Shown piece after piece: positions 11,721 through 22,825 of a stretch of DNA of 64,000 nt. The stretch lies in the NCBI GenBank assembly GCA_027704905.1, contig CM051007.1, positions 26,538,747 through 26,602,746 of the forward strand, given 5' to 3'. Under the pieces are notes generated by a model. That model was given only the letters and a program-made list of their open reading frames with translations, made no database searches and was not told the origin of the DNA. How positions within the stretch are numbered: the stretch's first letter is position 1; each line of letters starts with the position of its first letter. Source of the DNA: Muraenolepis orangiensis (taxonomy: Eukaryota; Chordata; Actinopteri; Gadiformes; Muraenolepididae). Both the position numbers and the translations under genes were made by a program.

Positions 11721-14026
11721 TTAGCAAACACATGCTCATTGAAGGATACCTTGAGTAGGATAGCCTGCAACCTCAACCCCATGGTTCCGCCCTTGGAGTG
11801 GAAGAGGTTCAGAAGCCTGGGAGTGTATTCATCCAGCTTGGACATGAACTTTGATTCAAGGTGCACCGTTGTGATTCTGTGAAACTCATCCTGGATCTGA
11901 AAAACAAATAATGAAACCAGCTTTAAAGCCTCAAATATTCCAAGTGTACATATTGTTCTTACAACATTTTTAAAAGCAAAAAGCAACGTAATTCTAATCA
12001 ACATTTTTATATCTGTCCCAGGGTGCAGGGAGCAGAACAGGCAGGAAGGACCCAAACGCAAACTAACTAAACTAACTGAAACAAACTATAACCAAAACCC
12101 AGGACAAAGACAATATCATTTCATTACCTGCATGTTTGCTGATTGTTTACCTTCTGGGTTAAATCTACTGACTGTACGGCATGCAATATAATGTTTTGGC
12201 TAGAATATTACAATCTTCAATGTTGGTAGTTCCTCACATGCACTTTAAATTATTTTTAAATGATTGCTGTTAGAAACTGTATAACCATGTAATGCAACAA
12301 AAACAAAATCATTCTCTAATTTGATCTTGAAAATATGATTTAAAAAATAGTTGACAGTAACATAACACACATTTTGTAACTAAGAGATAAATATGCAAAA
12401 CCACCAGTGCAGTACTTCACAATGGACCTGGAATATTCTAATTAGCATGCACTTGTAACTCACGTGAGATGCCTCAAATAGAGCGTGCCCAACTGGCTTT
12501 GATGTCCTCTATGCTGGGGGATTGATTGATGATCTCGTTTCTTCGGTGTGCAAATGTTTTTGCCATTTTTGCTTTCGTCACTGTGTTGTTGTCCCTTTTC
12601 CTTACTTCAGTGAGCAACTGAATCCTCTCGTTCTTGACTTTCTTCATCCTCTCCTGCCGGGTAAGGAGGGAGGTAGTTTACCTCTGCCTTTCAAGGCTTT
12701 TTTACACTCTTTGCAGGCTTCTGGTCCGCAGGGCTCTTGCGTTTCAGTGCATTGCATATCACCTCAGGAACACCGTAGCCTCTGAGTTTGGTGCGATCAT
12801 TTGCCATCTTGTATTTGAGGCTTTGTTGCCAGCCATAGTAACCTGAGAAGGAGCCAGGTTCCTTGAGACAAGGATATTTTCTGACAACTGCCTCAGCAAC
12901 ATCACTTATCTGAGCACTTGATGGATAAGCTGTATATAGTCTCAGCCAGCTTCTCAAGTATGTCTGTCTTGACCTTGGTGGTAGTCAGAAGTGTTCCATT
13001 CTTCTTGTAGTCTTCAGTGGCTCTTTCGAGGTATCAGTTTTGTATGCAAACTGTGGAATAGGGAATTGCTTTAGCCATGGCTGACATCGTTCTGTGGTAC
13101 TTCGCCTAGACAGGATAATGGTGTCCTGTGAAGAAGACGTTCCAGCAGATGACTCTGCATTTGATGCAGTTGACTCATCATAAGATGCAGAGTCATAAGT
13201 CAGTTGACTGTTGGCCAAAGGAACTGCCCACACTTTCATCAAGTGGAAGCAAGTTCATAATAATAGGGGCAGCTTGAACAACCTTTATGGTGTCTTTGTG
13301 TTTAATGTGGTCACTTTTATGAAGAGTAAAGTAATCTTCAAATTCCGTGGCCAAATACTGAAGACTGAACTCATCAGAAATTCCAAAGGTCTCCTTCACA
13401 ACAGTTTGTAGCTCTTCCACAGTAGGTGGGATTCCTGATGGAAGGACCAACTTCTCAATTCGGTCATCAATTATTACTCGACGCTTTGCCTCCATCTCTG
13501 CCAGCCTGACAAGAATGTGAATAGACAAAAGTTCAATAGCACCACAAGCAGCTTATAGATGAGACATTAACATTTACATTTTTTTTGTTTTGTTTTTATT
13601 ATCAAAAATATACTTTTCTCTTATATACACAGGCACCAACAATGACACCTCAACAATCCCATAGCCCCCTCCCTCCCTCACCCTCCCCGGGGCAATCTAG
13701 ACAAGGGGAAAGGGGTAGGGGGGGGGAAACACACAGTGGGGCACAAGAGGGACAAACAAACATCCACACCAAACATATACATTTAACATTAAACATCAAC
13801 CAAACCATTGCACACAACACCCCTCAACCCGCCATTTACCATGAACAACACAACCTGAACATACAATAACGCACCACATCCCTCGTCACACCCAACATAT
13901 ACATTTAAACACTCACATCGACCATACCGTAGCACACAACTCATTGTCCACCCCACTACGTCGCCCTTCTCCTCCCCCCCACCTTCTTCCACCCCTCTTC
14001 CCTTATCGCAGCCACCTCCCCACGTA

Positions 14027-15166
14027 TTACTTCCATCTCCACACTCCCCACACTCGTCCCTGAATGTGCGTCCCCCTCCCCAGCACCCCCCCCCTCACAA
14101 CACGCTTCCCCGTCCCCTCTATAACATCCCCCCTTCCCATAGAACCATCAACAACCTCCACAGCCTTCCCCTTACTCATACCACATTTCACCGTCAACCC
14201 TTTAGCGTCTTCTTTCCCCACAATCACATCAGAAACCCCCACAGCTTTACCCTTGCTCACAACACGTTTCACAGCCCCTACACAATCACTTTTCCCCACA
14301 TTAGCATCGGAGCCCTCCCCAGCCTTACCCGCTTTGTTGCCCGCCACCATGCCTCCATTGTCCTTTGGATTGTTGTCCCCTCCGCCTCTATTGCCGGTTC
14401 CCCCGTCCACCAGGCCTCCACCGCCTGCTGCGCTGGCGCTGGCGTTCCCGTCGTTCTTGGCCTTCCCATTAGCCATGTCCTTTTCCCCCTGGGCCTCCTT
14501 GGCCGTGTAGGCCCTTGTATGGGCCACACGGACCTTTCCCCCGGCGCCAGCGCCCTCTCCTCCCTCTCGTTTGGTGGAGGGACCTTCCTCCACCTTCACC
14601 ACGTCGTGTGCACCCCCGCCATCGTCCTTTCGCTCGCCGTCCTTTCTCCTCTGCTCCTTGGGCACGTTCTCCACCTCTTTTCGCCCGTCGTCCTTCTCTC
14701 CCTGGGCCTTGGGGACGACCACCACCTCCTTTCGTCTTTTCTGGGGGCTGTCATCATGGTCCTCACCCTCCTCCATACTCTCCGTCCCGTCCCCGTCGTA
14801 GCTTCCGTCGTCCCAGTCGGCGTCGTAGTCCTCGTCACCGTCTGTGTCCTCCATACTCCGCATTACCCGTCTCCGTCGCCTCCACCACCGTCTCTCCTGC
14901 TCCCCCACGTTCCGCTGCTTGGTCCGTGGCTCCTCCCCCTGCTCCGCCGCCATTTGGTGCTTGGCCACGCCCCTCTCCACCGTCTGTACCTCCGCCATCT
15001 CGCGGTTGGCCCGCGTCACCCGTGTCACCACCTCTCGCTGTACTACTGTCTTCTCGTCGGCCATTTTTGTAGTCTTTTCCACTGTCTTGCCTTTGTTTGG
15101 GTCCACTAGCGTTAGCATTAGCTCCCCGTTGCTCACAGTCTCTAGCATAGTGCCCCTGCGTCCCAC
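14027..15166 (-). pseudogene. Second frame of the ORF1 element: acidic/basic low-complexity region
   Basis: A 379-codon frame overlaps the knuckle frame by 332 nt and continues after it. It starts near MGRRGTMLETVSNGE, carries an acidic block (DTDGDEDYDADWDDGSYDGD), and then Lys/Gly-rich sequence. It probably represents the C-terminal tail of the ORF1 protein after a frameshift. The GC-rich composition also leaves long open frames on the plus strand, which are treated as shadows. Confidence 0.5.
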
Positions 15167-15787
15167 ATTGATGACATTTAAAGTCAGGGCACTCTCTTAG
15201 GATGTGCCCCGGCTGTAAACACAGCCTACATAGCCTTACTTGGTGGTCATGTGTCACCCGGAAGTACCCGGGTCCCGCAGCCGTCTCGAACTGTACCGAG
15301 TACGGCAGGGACTTTACATCTCTCCCAAATACGACGCGGCCTATGCGGGTCCCGTCGTATATGGTGGTACCCGGCCATGTCCTTCTCCTTATGGGCCCAA
15401 CCGCCCTTACCCCCCAGCCCTTCAGCTTCCCCAGGATCTCTCTATCGTCTATGTAGACAGGGAGCCCCATGAAGGACACCACCACCTCCCTACGCCCGAG
15501 CTCCCTGCCTACTATTTCCACCTCCCCGCACCTCACCCCGTCCCTCAGCTTTCTCTTACCATGCATGTCGTTCATAGTTATCTCGTAGTCCCTCCCCACC
15601 ACTCTGGCTCCACGGACCCTCCCGCAACCGCACTGTATCGCCCGCAGTAGGTCGTTGACGCCGACCACCGCGTCCTCCTTTAGCACGACCAGCAACGTCG
15701 GCTTCCTCCATGCTGTTGTGTCCTCCTCCTCCGCTCTCTCTGTACCGTTGTCCGCTTTCTGTGGGTCGTCTTGGACTCGTTCCGGGT
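14835..15787 (-). pseudogene. Zinc-knuckle ORF1 protein (ZCCHC3-like), main frame
   Basis: The frame that starts upstream near 15,787 is open through WRKPTLLVVLKEDAVVGVND. It then reaches FMGLPVYIDDREILGKLKGW and two zinc knuckles: CRLCLQPGHILREC (CX2CX4HX4C) and CHQCGTQGHYARDC (same spacing). This is the order of an RNA-recognition-like core followed by knuckles in Tx1-type ORF1 proteins, which coat the LINE RNA. A usable ATG (MANGPGTSP, 15,798) lies in another frame, so the N-terminus has a frameshift, or the start lies elsewhere. The frame ends at 14,835, while a second frame stays open. Confidence 0.7.
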
Positions 15788-16046
15788 CCGTTTGCCATTG
15801 TGTCTATCCTAATCTTTCACACTCTTTCACACAAGCCCCAGAACAGCAAGCTGCCTGGGGCACACAAACAAATAAAAAGCACTCACCCACGTCACGCCTC
15901 ACACACACTGCTCCTACTCTCTCTCTCTCTCTCTCACTCTGATTGAACCACACCTGCTCCAGCACAATCAGTCTAAACGATCTGCAGCTTGGGTCCCACA
16001 CCGTCACATAGGGTTCAGGGGGGGATGGTCGCAAGCCACATTAAGC

Positions 16047-16100
16047 TACATTTACATTTAGGGCATTTGGCAGACGCTTTTATCCAAAGCGACTTACAAG
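16047..16100. repeat. Dispersed teleost repeat fragment
   Basis: The motif around GCAGACGCTTTTATCCAAAG, with flanking CATTTGG and CGACTTACAAG, is one I recognise as very common across teleost genomes. I cannot assign its parent element from this fragment. Confidence 0.5.
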
Positions 16101-16485
16101 GTGTACATTTGTTGAAGCAGACAACAGCATAACACTGAGGTACGAGAACATAAAAATAGAGCAAAAGAGACCAGACATACAGTGAATAATATAATGAAGA
16201 GCCTGTAGTGTGCCTACAGAATAAATATAATTTAAAACAATTAAATAATTAATAAACTCCAAGAGAATGTAAATGGTAATTCAAATATAATTAAATTAGC
16301 CTATTATTATTATTATTATATTTCCTTATTCTGTCTTTAAATGATAAATCAACAGAATTTTAATATAATTACAAATTGTTGTTTTTTAAATGTATCTTTT
16401 CATCACTACTTTTAATAATGTTTCTGCCTTTTATATTAAATTTCACAATACATTTGTTTTCCATTGTGATCACTTACATTAAAAG

Positions 16486-17913
16486 TAGGGATGGGACGAT
16501 CACGTTTTTTGCCACCGATCACCATGAGAAATATCTGCCCCACCGATCACCAATTGATCACGATCACCGATTAAAAAAAAAAAAATAATAATAATAAAAT
16601 AAAAATAAAAGTGTATTGCTGCTATAGCAGTCTATTATAGAACAGTTTCATCCATCATGCTATGGAAATAAGTATATCTCTGTTTCAATATAGGCTATAT
16701 ATTTTTCATCTTTACAAACTCTGGAGTTATTGGACATGCGAGTGAGAAACAATCAGCCATGCAGTAAAATGCAGATGAGCCGACTGTAAACACACACACA
16801 CAGGGAATAGTGAATTATTACCACATTTATTAACAGGCTGAGAGAAAAAAACAATTAGCAATTTACTTGAGATGGGCATTGGGAACATTGGCTGTTAAAG
16901 ACAGTTTCATCATTTGCAATGCAAACTAAAATGTATAAAGAATTTCTTCAAAATCAAATAAAAGACAATATGCCTTGCATATCATATCTGCATTATGCAA
17001 ACTAGTATAAAGAAAAACAAATTTACAAATGGTGCATTAAAATACTCAACTTGCTTGGAACTTGCTTGTACTGCTTGCAACGCAAACTAAGTAAGAAATG
17101 TAAAAAAAACAAGTTCAAAATCAAATAAAAGACAATATGCCTTGCATATATCTGCATTATGCAAAATAAATACAAATTTACAAATGACAAATTTTCCTTC
17201 AGAAGGCCATTAGAAGGATATTTTCTCAATGTGCGAGTGCACTGCCTGGTGGAGCTCGGGGAGGGCAACGTCAACAAGATGCCTGCGAGATGGGAGGGTG
17301 TAGCGTGGCTCAATATGTGCGAGCAGTCGTCTGAATCCCACATCTTCAACCACCCTAAATGGCTGATCATCCAACGCTATGAATTCCATCACTTTTTGTG
17401 ATCGCCTTGGCTTTCCCACTATCACGGCTATATGCATGTGTGCTCTCTAAAGTGGGTTGTGTCAGCAGCCGCTGTGGTGTTTTCTCTCCTTTCTTTTTCT
17501 CGCTCTCCGCGGTCAGTTTAACAAACTCGCCATGCTGCGCTGGGTGATGGGTTTTCAGGAGTCTTATTAAATTTGTCGTGTTGAATTTTTTTACCTTGCT
17601 TCCTCCACGAGATATTTTCTCTTTGCACACATTACAGATGGCAAATGTTACATCTGTATCACACACTTTGAAGAAACTCCACACTGCAGACACCGCTGAC
17701 ATGTTGAGGCAGGGCGAGTATCGCTCTGTTTAGAAAAGAGGCGGGGCCCCACGTGTTTTACTCGCTGGTAAAGGGATGAGCTAACGTGTTTCTCACGTGC
17801 AGGATCGGCTATGAAATCGGCAAGATTAAAGCAAGATCGGCATTCTCCGATTGCGCATTTTTCTTCAAAATCTGCCGATAATGATCGGAAGCCGATCGAT
17901 CGTCCCACCTCTA
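16486..17913 (-). mobile_element. Non-autonomous hAT with BED finger remnant
   Basis: Left terminus TAGGGATGGGACGATCAC and right terminus (reverse) TAGAGGTGGGACGATCGATC form imperfect inverted repeats. They are flanked by ATTAAAAG and ATTAAACA, an imperfect 8-bp duplication as expected for hAT. Inside, the minus strand carries a BED finger and a short downstream piece, but the catalytic core is deleted. Confidence 0.82.
17367..17702 (-). pseudogene. BED zinc finger of a hAT transposase
   Basis: The 111 residues begin MSAVSAVWSFFKV and show the BED pattern: aromatic W and FF, then CNVC, a basic spacer, and H residues in LLKTHHPAQH. This domain binds the transposon ends. The next block, IALDDQPFRVVEDVGFRRLL at about 17,210-17,400, is a conserved hAT region in another frame. 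The acidic catalytic residues and dimerisation region are missing, so it is not functional. Confidence 0.8.
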
Positions 17914-18249
17914 ATTAAACAGCTCTCTTCAATTAAAAGTTGTCAGCAGGATGCCAATTAAATGAAGTCAAATCACCAAGGAGGCAGCAGGAACTCTAAC
18001 TGGCTACCTTTTGTTTGTTACCATGTAAGTTGTGAGTTGTGTCCAATCAGAATTCATACTGCTACCGTGCTGTCTTTAATTGTAAACTTTTAAGCGGGAA
18101 ACAAATAAGTAAGAATGTATACAACAGGCAGAAACATGCAAGTGAATACAAATGAATGAAAAAAGGACTCTACTGTACTATTATATTTCCAAATAAATGT
18201 GTTACAATACAGATTATTGTAATATGTAAAGGTTAAGAGAATGTATTTG

Positions 18250-21080
18250 AATTACCTAAAATGAACAACAGATGTGACGTTTGAGTGTAACCCGGCGTTT
18301 TCCTCCCACACTGTACGCAGCCAAGGGGTACACATCATCAAGTCTCTGCTGCTCCAAAACCCAATTTTCCCAGTGTCCTCCAGTTGAAAAGATTTTAGAT
18401 GCTCTTCATACCAGGCAACAAGTAACTTTACAATAAAATGTACACAGTTGTCCAAAATGGCTGTCTGAATAATCTCAGCAAAGTCAGGTAGTCCACCAGT
18501 AGAGCCATAAGACAAGATCATCCCAACAGTGTACCTTGTTCCATAGTAGGTGACAGTGTCAGCTAACTGCACAGTAGACGGAAACGGGGATGTTTCTCTT
18601 AAAGCTTCCTGTATGTCTGAATGCAGCACATCTAAAGGCACTACAGATATTTTTGTGACACACCATGCCTGTTTTCCAACATCTGTTTGCATGTGGAATG
18701 CCATCATCCTCATCTGATGTCTTGTAGGTCAACAACACATTTTTGAAATTCTTCGTGTGCCTCACAACTTGCTTAAAAAAGCTGTGTTTAGCTTCAATGC
18801 GCATTGGCCCATATTCTTCAATCAATGCAGGATAATGTTCTAAAAAATGGTGTTTGGGTATCAGTTTCTCGTCAGGAAAAACTGCTAAGAATCTGTCACG
18901 ATGTTCAGATATTTTAAAGTCAAGATACGCAATAGTTTCAACTGTGTGAACAGGGGCAACCACCAATTAAACTATATCTTTTAATGTCAGAAGAACCTGC
19001 CAGGCAGAATCACCCTCAGGTACCCGTGAACCAATAATGAGTGGCAACAACCGTATTAGGGCCCAATTTTCATGGGCATTTCCACCTATAGTTCTACGAT
19101 GAATGTAGTTTTGAGGTATTAGTTGAGGGTTGTTGGTTTTATCCGAGCCCTTATAGGGAAAACGTGCGATTAACTCGTTGAGTAAAGTCAAATTAAAGTA
19201 CTTTTTAATGAAAATATGAAAACACAATGCTAGTTCCCTTGGGACTATACCTTCAAAAAGGTCATGCAGTACATCTGGTGGGTACCCAGACACAAAGTGA
19301 AAGTGATTCAACTTATCAGTCAATGGACACGACCGCTTTACACCAAAGCAATGCGTTAAATTTGGTTTTTCTCTCACAGTTTGCACATGCAAACTATGGT
19401 CTTTCTTTGTGCGAGGTGGAAACACTTCAGTCCACACTTCCTGTGTCTGGTACTCTGAAGAATGTCCAAGACAAAATCTACAGATGTACGGCCCTGTGAA
19501 ACTTTCAACTAGTCCACTGAGCGAATGTGCGCCGAGATTATCAGCTACAACAGTGTACAGTCCCTTTTGATATTTTTTCCAACACTGGAAATGAAAATCT
19601 CTTTCTGTTCTAGAGTGGCAAGATCTTTCAAGAGTGGTTCCAAAACTACTTTGTATTCAAACTGTTTGTAAAGTAAAGCTAGGTGTATTGACGTTAATGC
19701 GTATTGCAACTTGGATGGCACATTTGCCAAAACCCAATAAACAGCTGTTATTTTGTGTTTTTTTTGGGTTACACACCTCAAAGTCGTCAACATAAAGGAT
19801 TATTATAGTCTTGTTTCTTCTCGAGCATAGAAGTCATTTTGTTTGAAAAATTTTCCATCAAAAATTGACTTAATATATCCAGTACTGTTTGAATGTCTCG
19901 ATAAGATTTCCTCTGCAATGTCTTTATTCTTCAAGACTCTCGAGAATAGGCACATATTGATAGGTCTTTCGCCTTAGAGAATCAAGAATATATTCAACAG
20001 GATCAACGCACTGGAAATGTTCCTTTAAAATACCTTCTCTTAAAAGCCGAACCAAGTGGACCACCTGCTCTAAGTGCTGTACTAATGGGATGGAAGTTGC
20101 ACAACTGGTCTGCCAAGTCAGTTATGATGGCCTGGTCAACAATGCATTTATTAAACGTCAATGTTGAATCAAGAATGTTTCTAACAACGTCAACAGATGC
20201 TGAAGATGAGATGAACTGAAGGTCTTCAACCAAGGCATCAATGCACTTCACTGAGGCATTATAGATGCTTTCTAGCTTCAGTAGAAGTAAGACGATTCTT
20301 TGAAGAACTAAGTCCGATGCACTTTCCTGATCACAATCTGGGCGGCAGTATAGCTCAGGAGGTAGAGCGGTCGCCTCACAACCGAAAGGACCCTGGTTCG
20401 ATCCCCCAGCTCCTCCTAGCAAAAAAAAAAAAACTGTCGAGGTGTCCTTGAGCAAGACACCCTAACCCTAACTGCTCCCAACGTGCTGACTGTCTCCTTG
20501 CATGGCTGACTCCGCCGTCGGTGTATGAATGGGTAATGTGAGGACATGACTTGTAAAGCGCTTTGGATAAAAGCGCTATATAAAAAGTCAGCATTATCAC
20601 TAGTGCCCTCACCATCACTGGCCTCTGGTAAATCAGGATGGTCAACAGTCTGATTATGGTGACTCCCATACACGTCTTGCTTAAAATCACTCAAAGAATA
20701 TAATTTGCGTCTTCTACTTTTGTGTTTCAGAAATGTATTGTATATATTTGTCCGAAAATTGCATCCTTCAAATACACGAGTTTCGTGGCTCTTCAGATGA
20801 TTCCCAATATGCTGAAAATAGCCATTCTCCGTAGAACAACAAGCATTGCAAACTAAACACTTAAAAGCAGTGATGATTCCTGGCTGTAGGCTTTCTTCAG
20901 CTGCATGGTGTCTGGACAAATGTGTACGAAGGGCACTCTGCGTTTTAAATGTGCAAGGGCAACTGTCATATAGACATGGCTGGGATTGCCCACGACCAAG
21001 TGTTGCGTGTTGTCTGTAATGCTTTAGTAGATTCCCCTTTGTTGCAGACTTGCAGATCTTACACTGCCATCCCATAGGTC
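18250..21080 (-). pseudogene. C2H2-finger transposase-like element (possibly CMC/EnSpm-type), broken
   Basis: The N-terminal part (21,075-20,590) has several C2H2-like fingers: WQCKICKSATKGNLLKHYRQH, then a CLYDSCPCTFKTQSALRTHLSRHH-type finger split here by wording only, then FKCLVCNACCSTENGYFQH. Downstream frames include LLLKLESIYNASVKCIDALV, KKHKITAVYWVLANVPSKLQ, YPPDVLHDLFEGIVPRELAL, TIGGNAHENWALIRLLPLII and PKHHFLEHYPALIEEYGPMR. I recognise this as a recurrent teleost repetitive protein. The HDLxEG and HHFxEHYP motifs resemble tnp2/CMC-type transposases, but that class is an inference. Several frameshifts and an antisense SINE insertion break it. Confidence 0.6.
20341..20583 (+). mobile_element. 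tRNA-derived SINE
   Basis: The 5' part looks like a tRNA with an A box TAGCTCAGGAGG (20,351-20,362) and a B box GGTTCGATCCC (20,395-20,405), the internal RNA polymerase III promoter. A body with TGTCCTTGAGCAAGACACCC and a 3' end with AAAGCGCTTTGGATAAAAGC follow, both seen in many fish SINEs. It is inserted antisense to the C2H2/transposase pseudogene. It is not a true tRNA gene, because the sequence continues as SINE body. No clean target duplication was found. Confidence 0.88.
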
Positions 21081-21905
21081 AAAACCTAAGGTAATAAGGG
21101 AAAAAAGGCCTTATTGTTTCATATTTGTTGATGTTGTACACTACATATTACATTAAAATTTAGTTTATAGAGTTTTTGAAAAGTATGTTACAACCCCAAT
21201 ATGTCAAGGGGAAGGGGTGAATAACATAAAGGATGATTGTGTTGTAATTTGTGATAAATGAACCAAATGAAAAATAAAGCAATGCCCACAACAAGTTTAG
21301 GTGAAAGCAAGTAATATATTGTGCCATATATATATATCTATAGATATATATACAAACAAAAACAGACTAATAGACAATGACAATGGTGGATTTGAGACAC
21401 ACAACCAAGGGGGAAGGGGGGGGGAGGGAAAATGAGCTTGAATGATGCCAAAGGAATAAACTAAGTAAAACAAAACACCACTAACTCAGTAAGGAATATC
21501 TTGTCTACCTATACACAAAGGTCAAATAAAACCTACTCCTCACTACCTACACTACCTAACCAAACATATGTCCAAAACATACAATGAGTGGCATCACTCC
21601 TGACCTAGTGTGTCTAGACAATAGTATCACTACTTGTAGCACCAAATGTGTTGGGCCCCTTACCTGCTCCAATTCCCAACATACACTTGTACCAAGTTGG
21701 CTAATTAAATCAGAGTCAAACATTTAACCATCCGCATTAGAGACAAAAGGAAGGGGGCAAACAGGAAGTGCCGCATGGGTTTTAAAACAAGAGGAGGGCT
21801 TCCGATTGGTCAACTGGTGATTTGAGTGATGGCTGGGATGACTGGCTGGTTTCCAATTAGTGTCCTGATGAATGACAGGAACCTGGATCAGAGTAGCAGG
21901 TGGAG

Positions 21906-21939
<34 letters not shown>

Positions 21940-21984
21940 AGAGAGAGAGAGGGGGGGAGACACAAAAGTACATACAACAGCCAC
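21081..21984. other. Non-coding stretch with a GAGAGT/GA microsatellite
   Basis: No gene is supported. A G-rich tract lies at 21,410-21,428, and GAGAGT hexamers pass into GA repeats at about 21,903-21,951. The start of the ISL2EU-type element probably lies here, but no terminal repeat was identified. Confidence 0.5.
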
Positions 21985-22641
21985 ATGCTGGAACGTAACA
22001 GCGACCTACAGTTTGTTCCCAATTATCATCAGTTTTATCACATGCAGAGTTTAGAGGTCACCCGTGAATTAGCAAATATAATTGAAGAGGAAACACGGGG
22101 GCAGTCAGAGAATCCTATGTGGAAGGAAGTCCGAGCGCCCCGTTTAACTTCCAGTAAATTTGGTGAAGTGTTGAGTCTTAGAGGGGAGTCCTCTGCCCAG
22201 GCTCTCGCAGTTAGAATCATGAAGGGGGTACGGCAAACCCCTGCCATGAAAAGGGGGATTGACCTTGAGCCAGAGGTTTTACAGCAGTATAGTGACATGT
22301 GCAATGTCAATGTCTTGCCTTCTGGATTTGTTGTTCATCCTGATGCATCTTACCTTGGTGCTAGCCCTGATGCCAAGATATATGATCCCACTGCAAATCC
22401 CCCCTTTGGCTTAGCTGAAGTGAAATGTCCAAATGTAGACAGTATAGTATAGTATTTTTGGCAAGTGCAAGGCCAGTTGGCCATAACTGGTTTACCATGG
22501 TGTGATTTCATTACATCAACAAAAAGTGACCTGACGGTTGAGAGAATTTGGCTTGATGTTACTGAAATGAAGGCTAAACTAGATCTGTTTTATTTTAACA
22601 CATACATGGAAACATACCTCCTGAAATTCAAAGAAATGTAG
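21985..22641 (+). pseudogene. YqaJ-type exonuclease of the ISL2EU element
   Basis: The frame shows the PD-(D/E)XK nuclease core: APRLTSSKFGEVLSLRGES at the start of the fold, then YLGASPDAKIYDP with the catalytic D, LAEVKCP as the ExK motif, and WQVQGQLAITGLPWCDFI as the conserved Q helix. It relates to the lambda-exonuclease/YqaJ recombinase fold and is presumed to process DNA during transposition. A short TAGTA duplication creates a stop near 22,450, and the residues expected between CPNVD and the Q helix are missing. The frame then runs on to a TAG near 22,641. It is probably inactive. Confidence 0.8.
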
Positions 22642-22825
22642 CCAACAAGTGTGATGGTAAATTTTTTTATTTTTTATTGAATAGGCCTGCTAAAACCACG
22701 CAAACTTGACTTTTAACATTTTAATATATATTTAATCTACTGTTAGAAAAACAAGTAATTTGTAAAATGTACTGTAATAAACATTTGAAAACTGATTCTT
22801 TTTTTTTTTTTTTTCATTCAATGTT

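Larger units (their letters stand above)
6972..13506 (-). pseudogene. SAMD3-like multi-exon pseudogene
   Basis: Exons on the minus strand: a large one from 13,506 to 12,464, then 11,896-11,750, 8515-8414, and 7249 to about 6972, most with clean AG/GT borders. Peptides match the fish 'sterile alpha motif domain-containing protein 3-like' family: SGYYGWQQSLKYKMANDR, EVNYLPPYPAGEDEESQE, DEFHRITTVHLESKF, VIRCLMVYLGESTDQLLKEYD and, after a frame change, YPKELRYTFELFQKLF. The exon-1 side is the frame containing LAEMEAKRRVIIDDR. Frame breaks occur near 13,200, 13,000, 12,930, 12,630 and 7090, and a TGA interrupts the frame near 12,697. No initiator exon was seen upstream. The function of this family is not known to me. 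Confidence 0.75.
13575..16030 (-). mobile_element. ORF1-only LINE-like retroelement ('half-LINE')
   Basis: The minus strand reads GC-rich ORF1 sequence with zinc knuckles, a low-complexity charged region, a CT-poor 3' part, and then AATAAAAACAAAAC and an A-rich run at its 3' end (13,575-13,605). No endonuclease or reverse transcriptase coding was found between the ORF1 region and the A-rich end, so it resembles a retrocopied ORF1 transcript. Fish genomes contain many annotated 'ZCCHC3-like' genes of this kind. The 5' limit near 16,030 is uncertain. Confidence 0.65.

Noticed and set aside
14066..15109. 347-codon plus-strand frame, Pro/Ser/His-rich
   Set aside because: It is antisense to the GC-rich ORF1 element. 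The opposite strand has real zinc knuckles, so this is a composition shadow.
20341..20412. A tRNA gene
   Set aside because: The A and B boxes are real, but the sequence runs on into a SINE body with a typical fish SINE tail.
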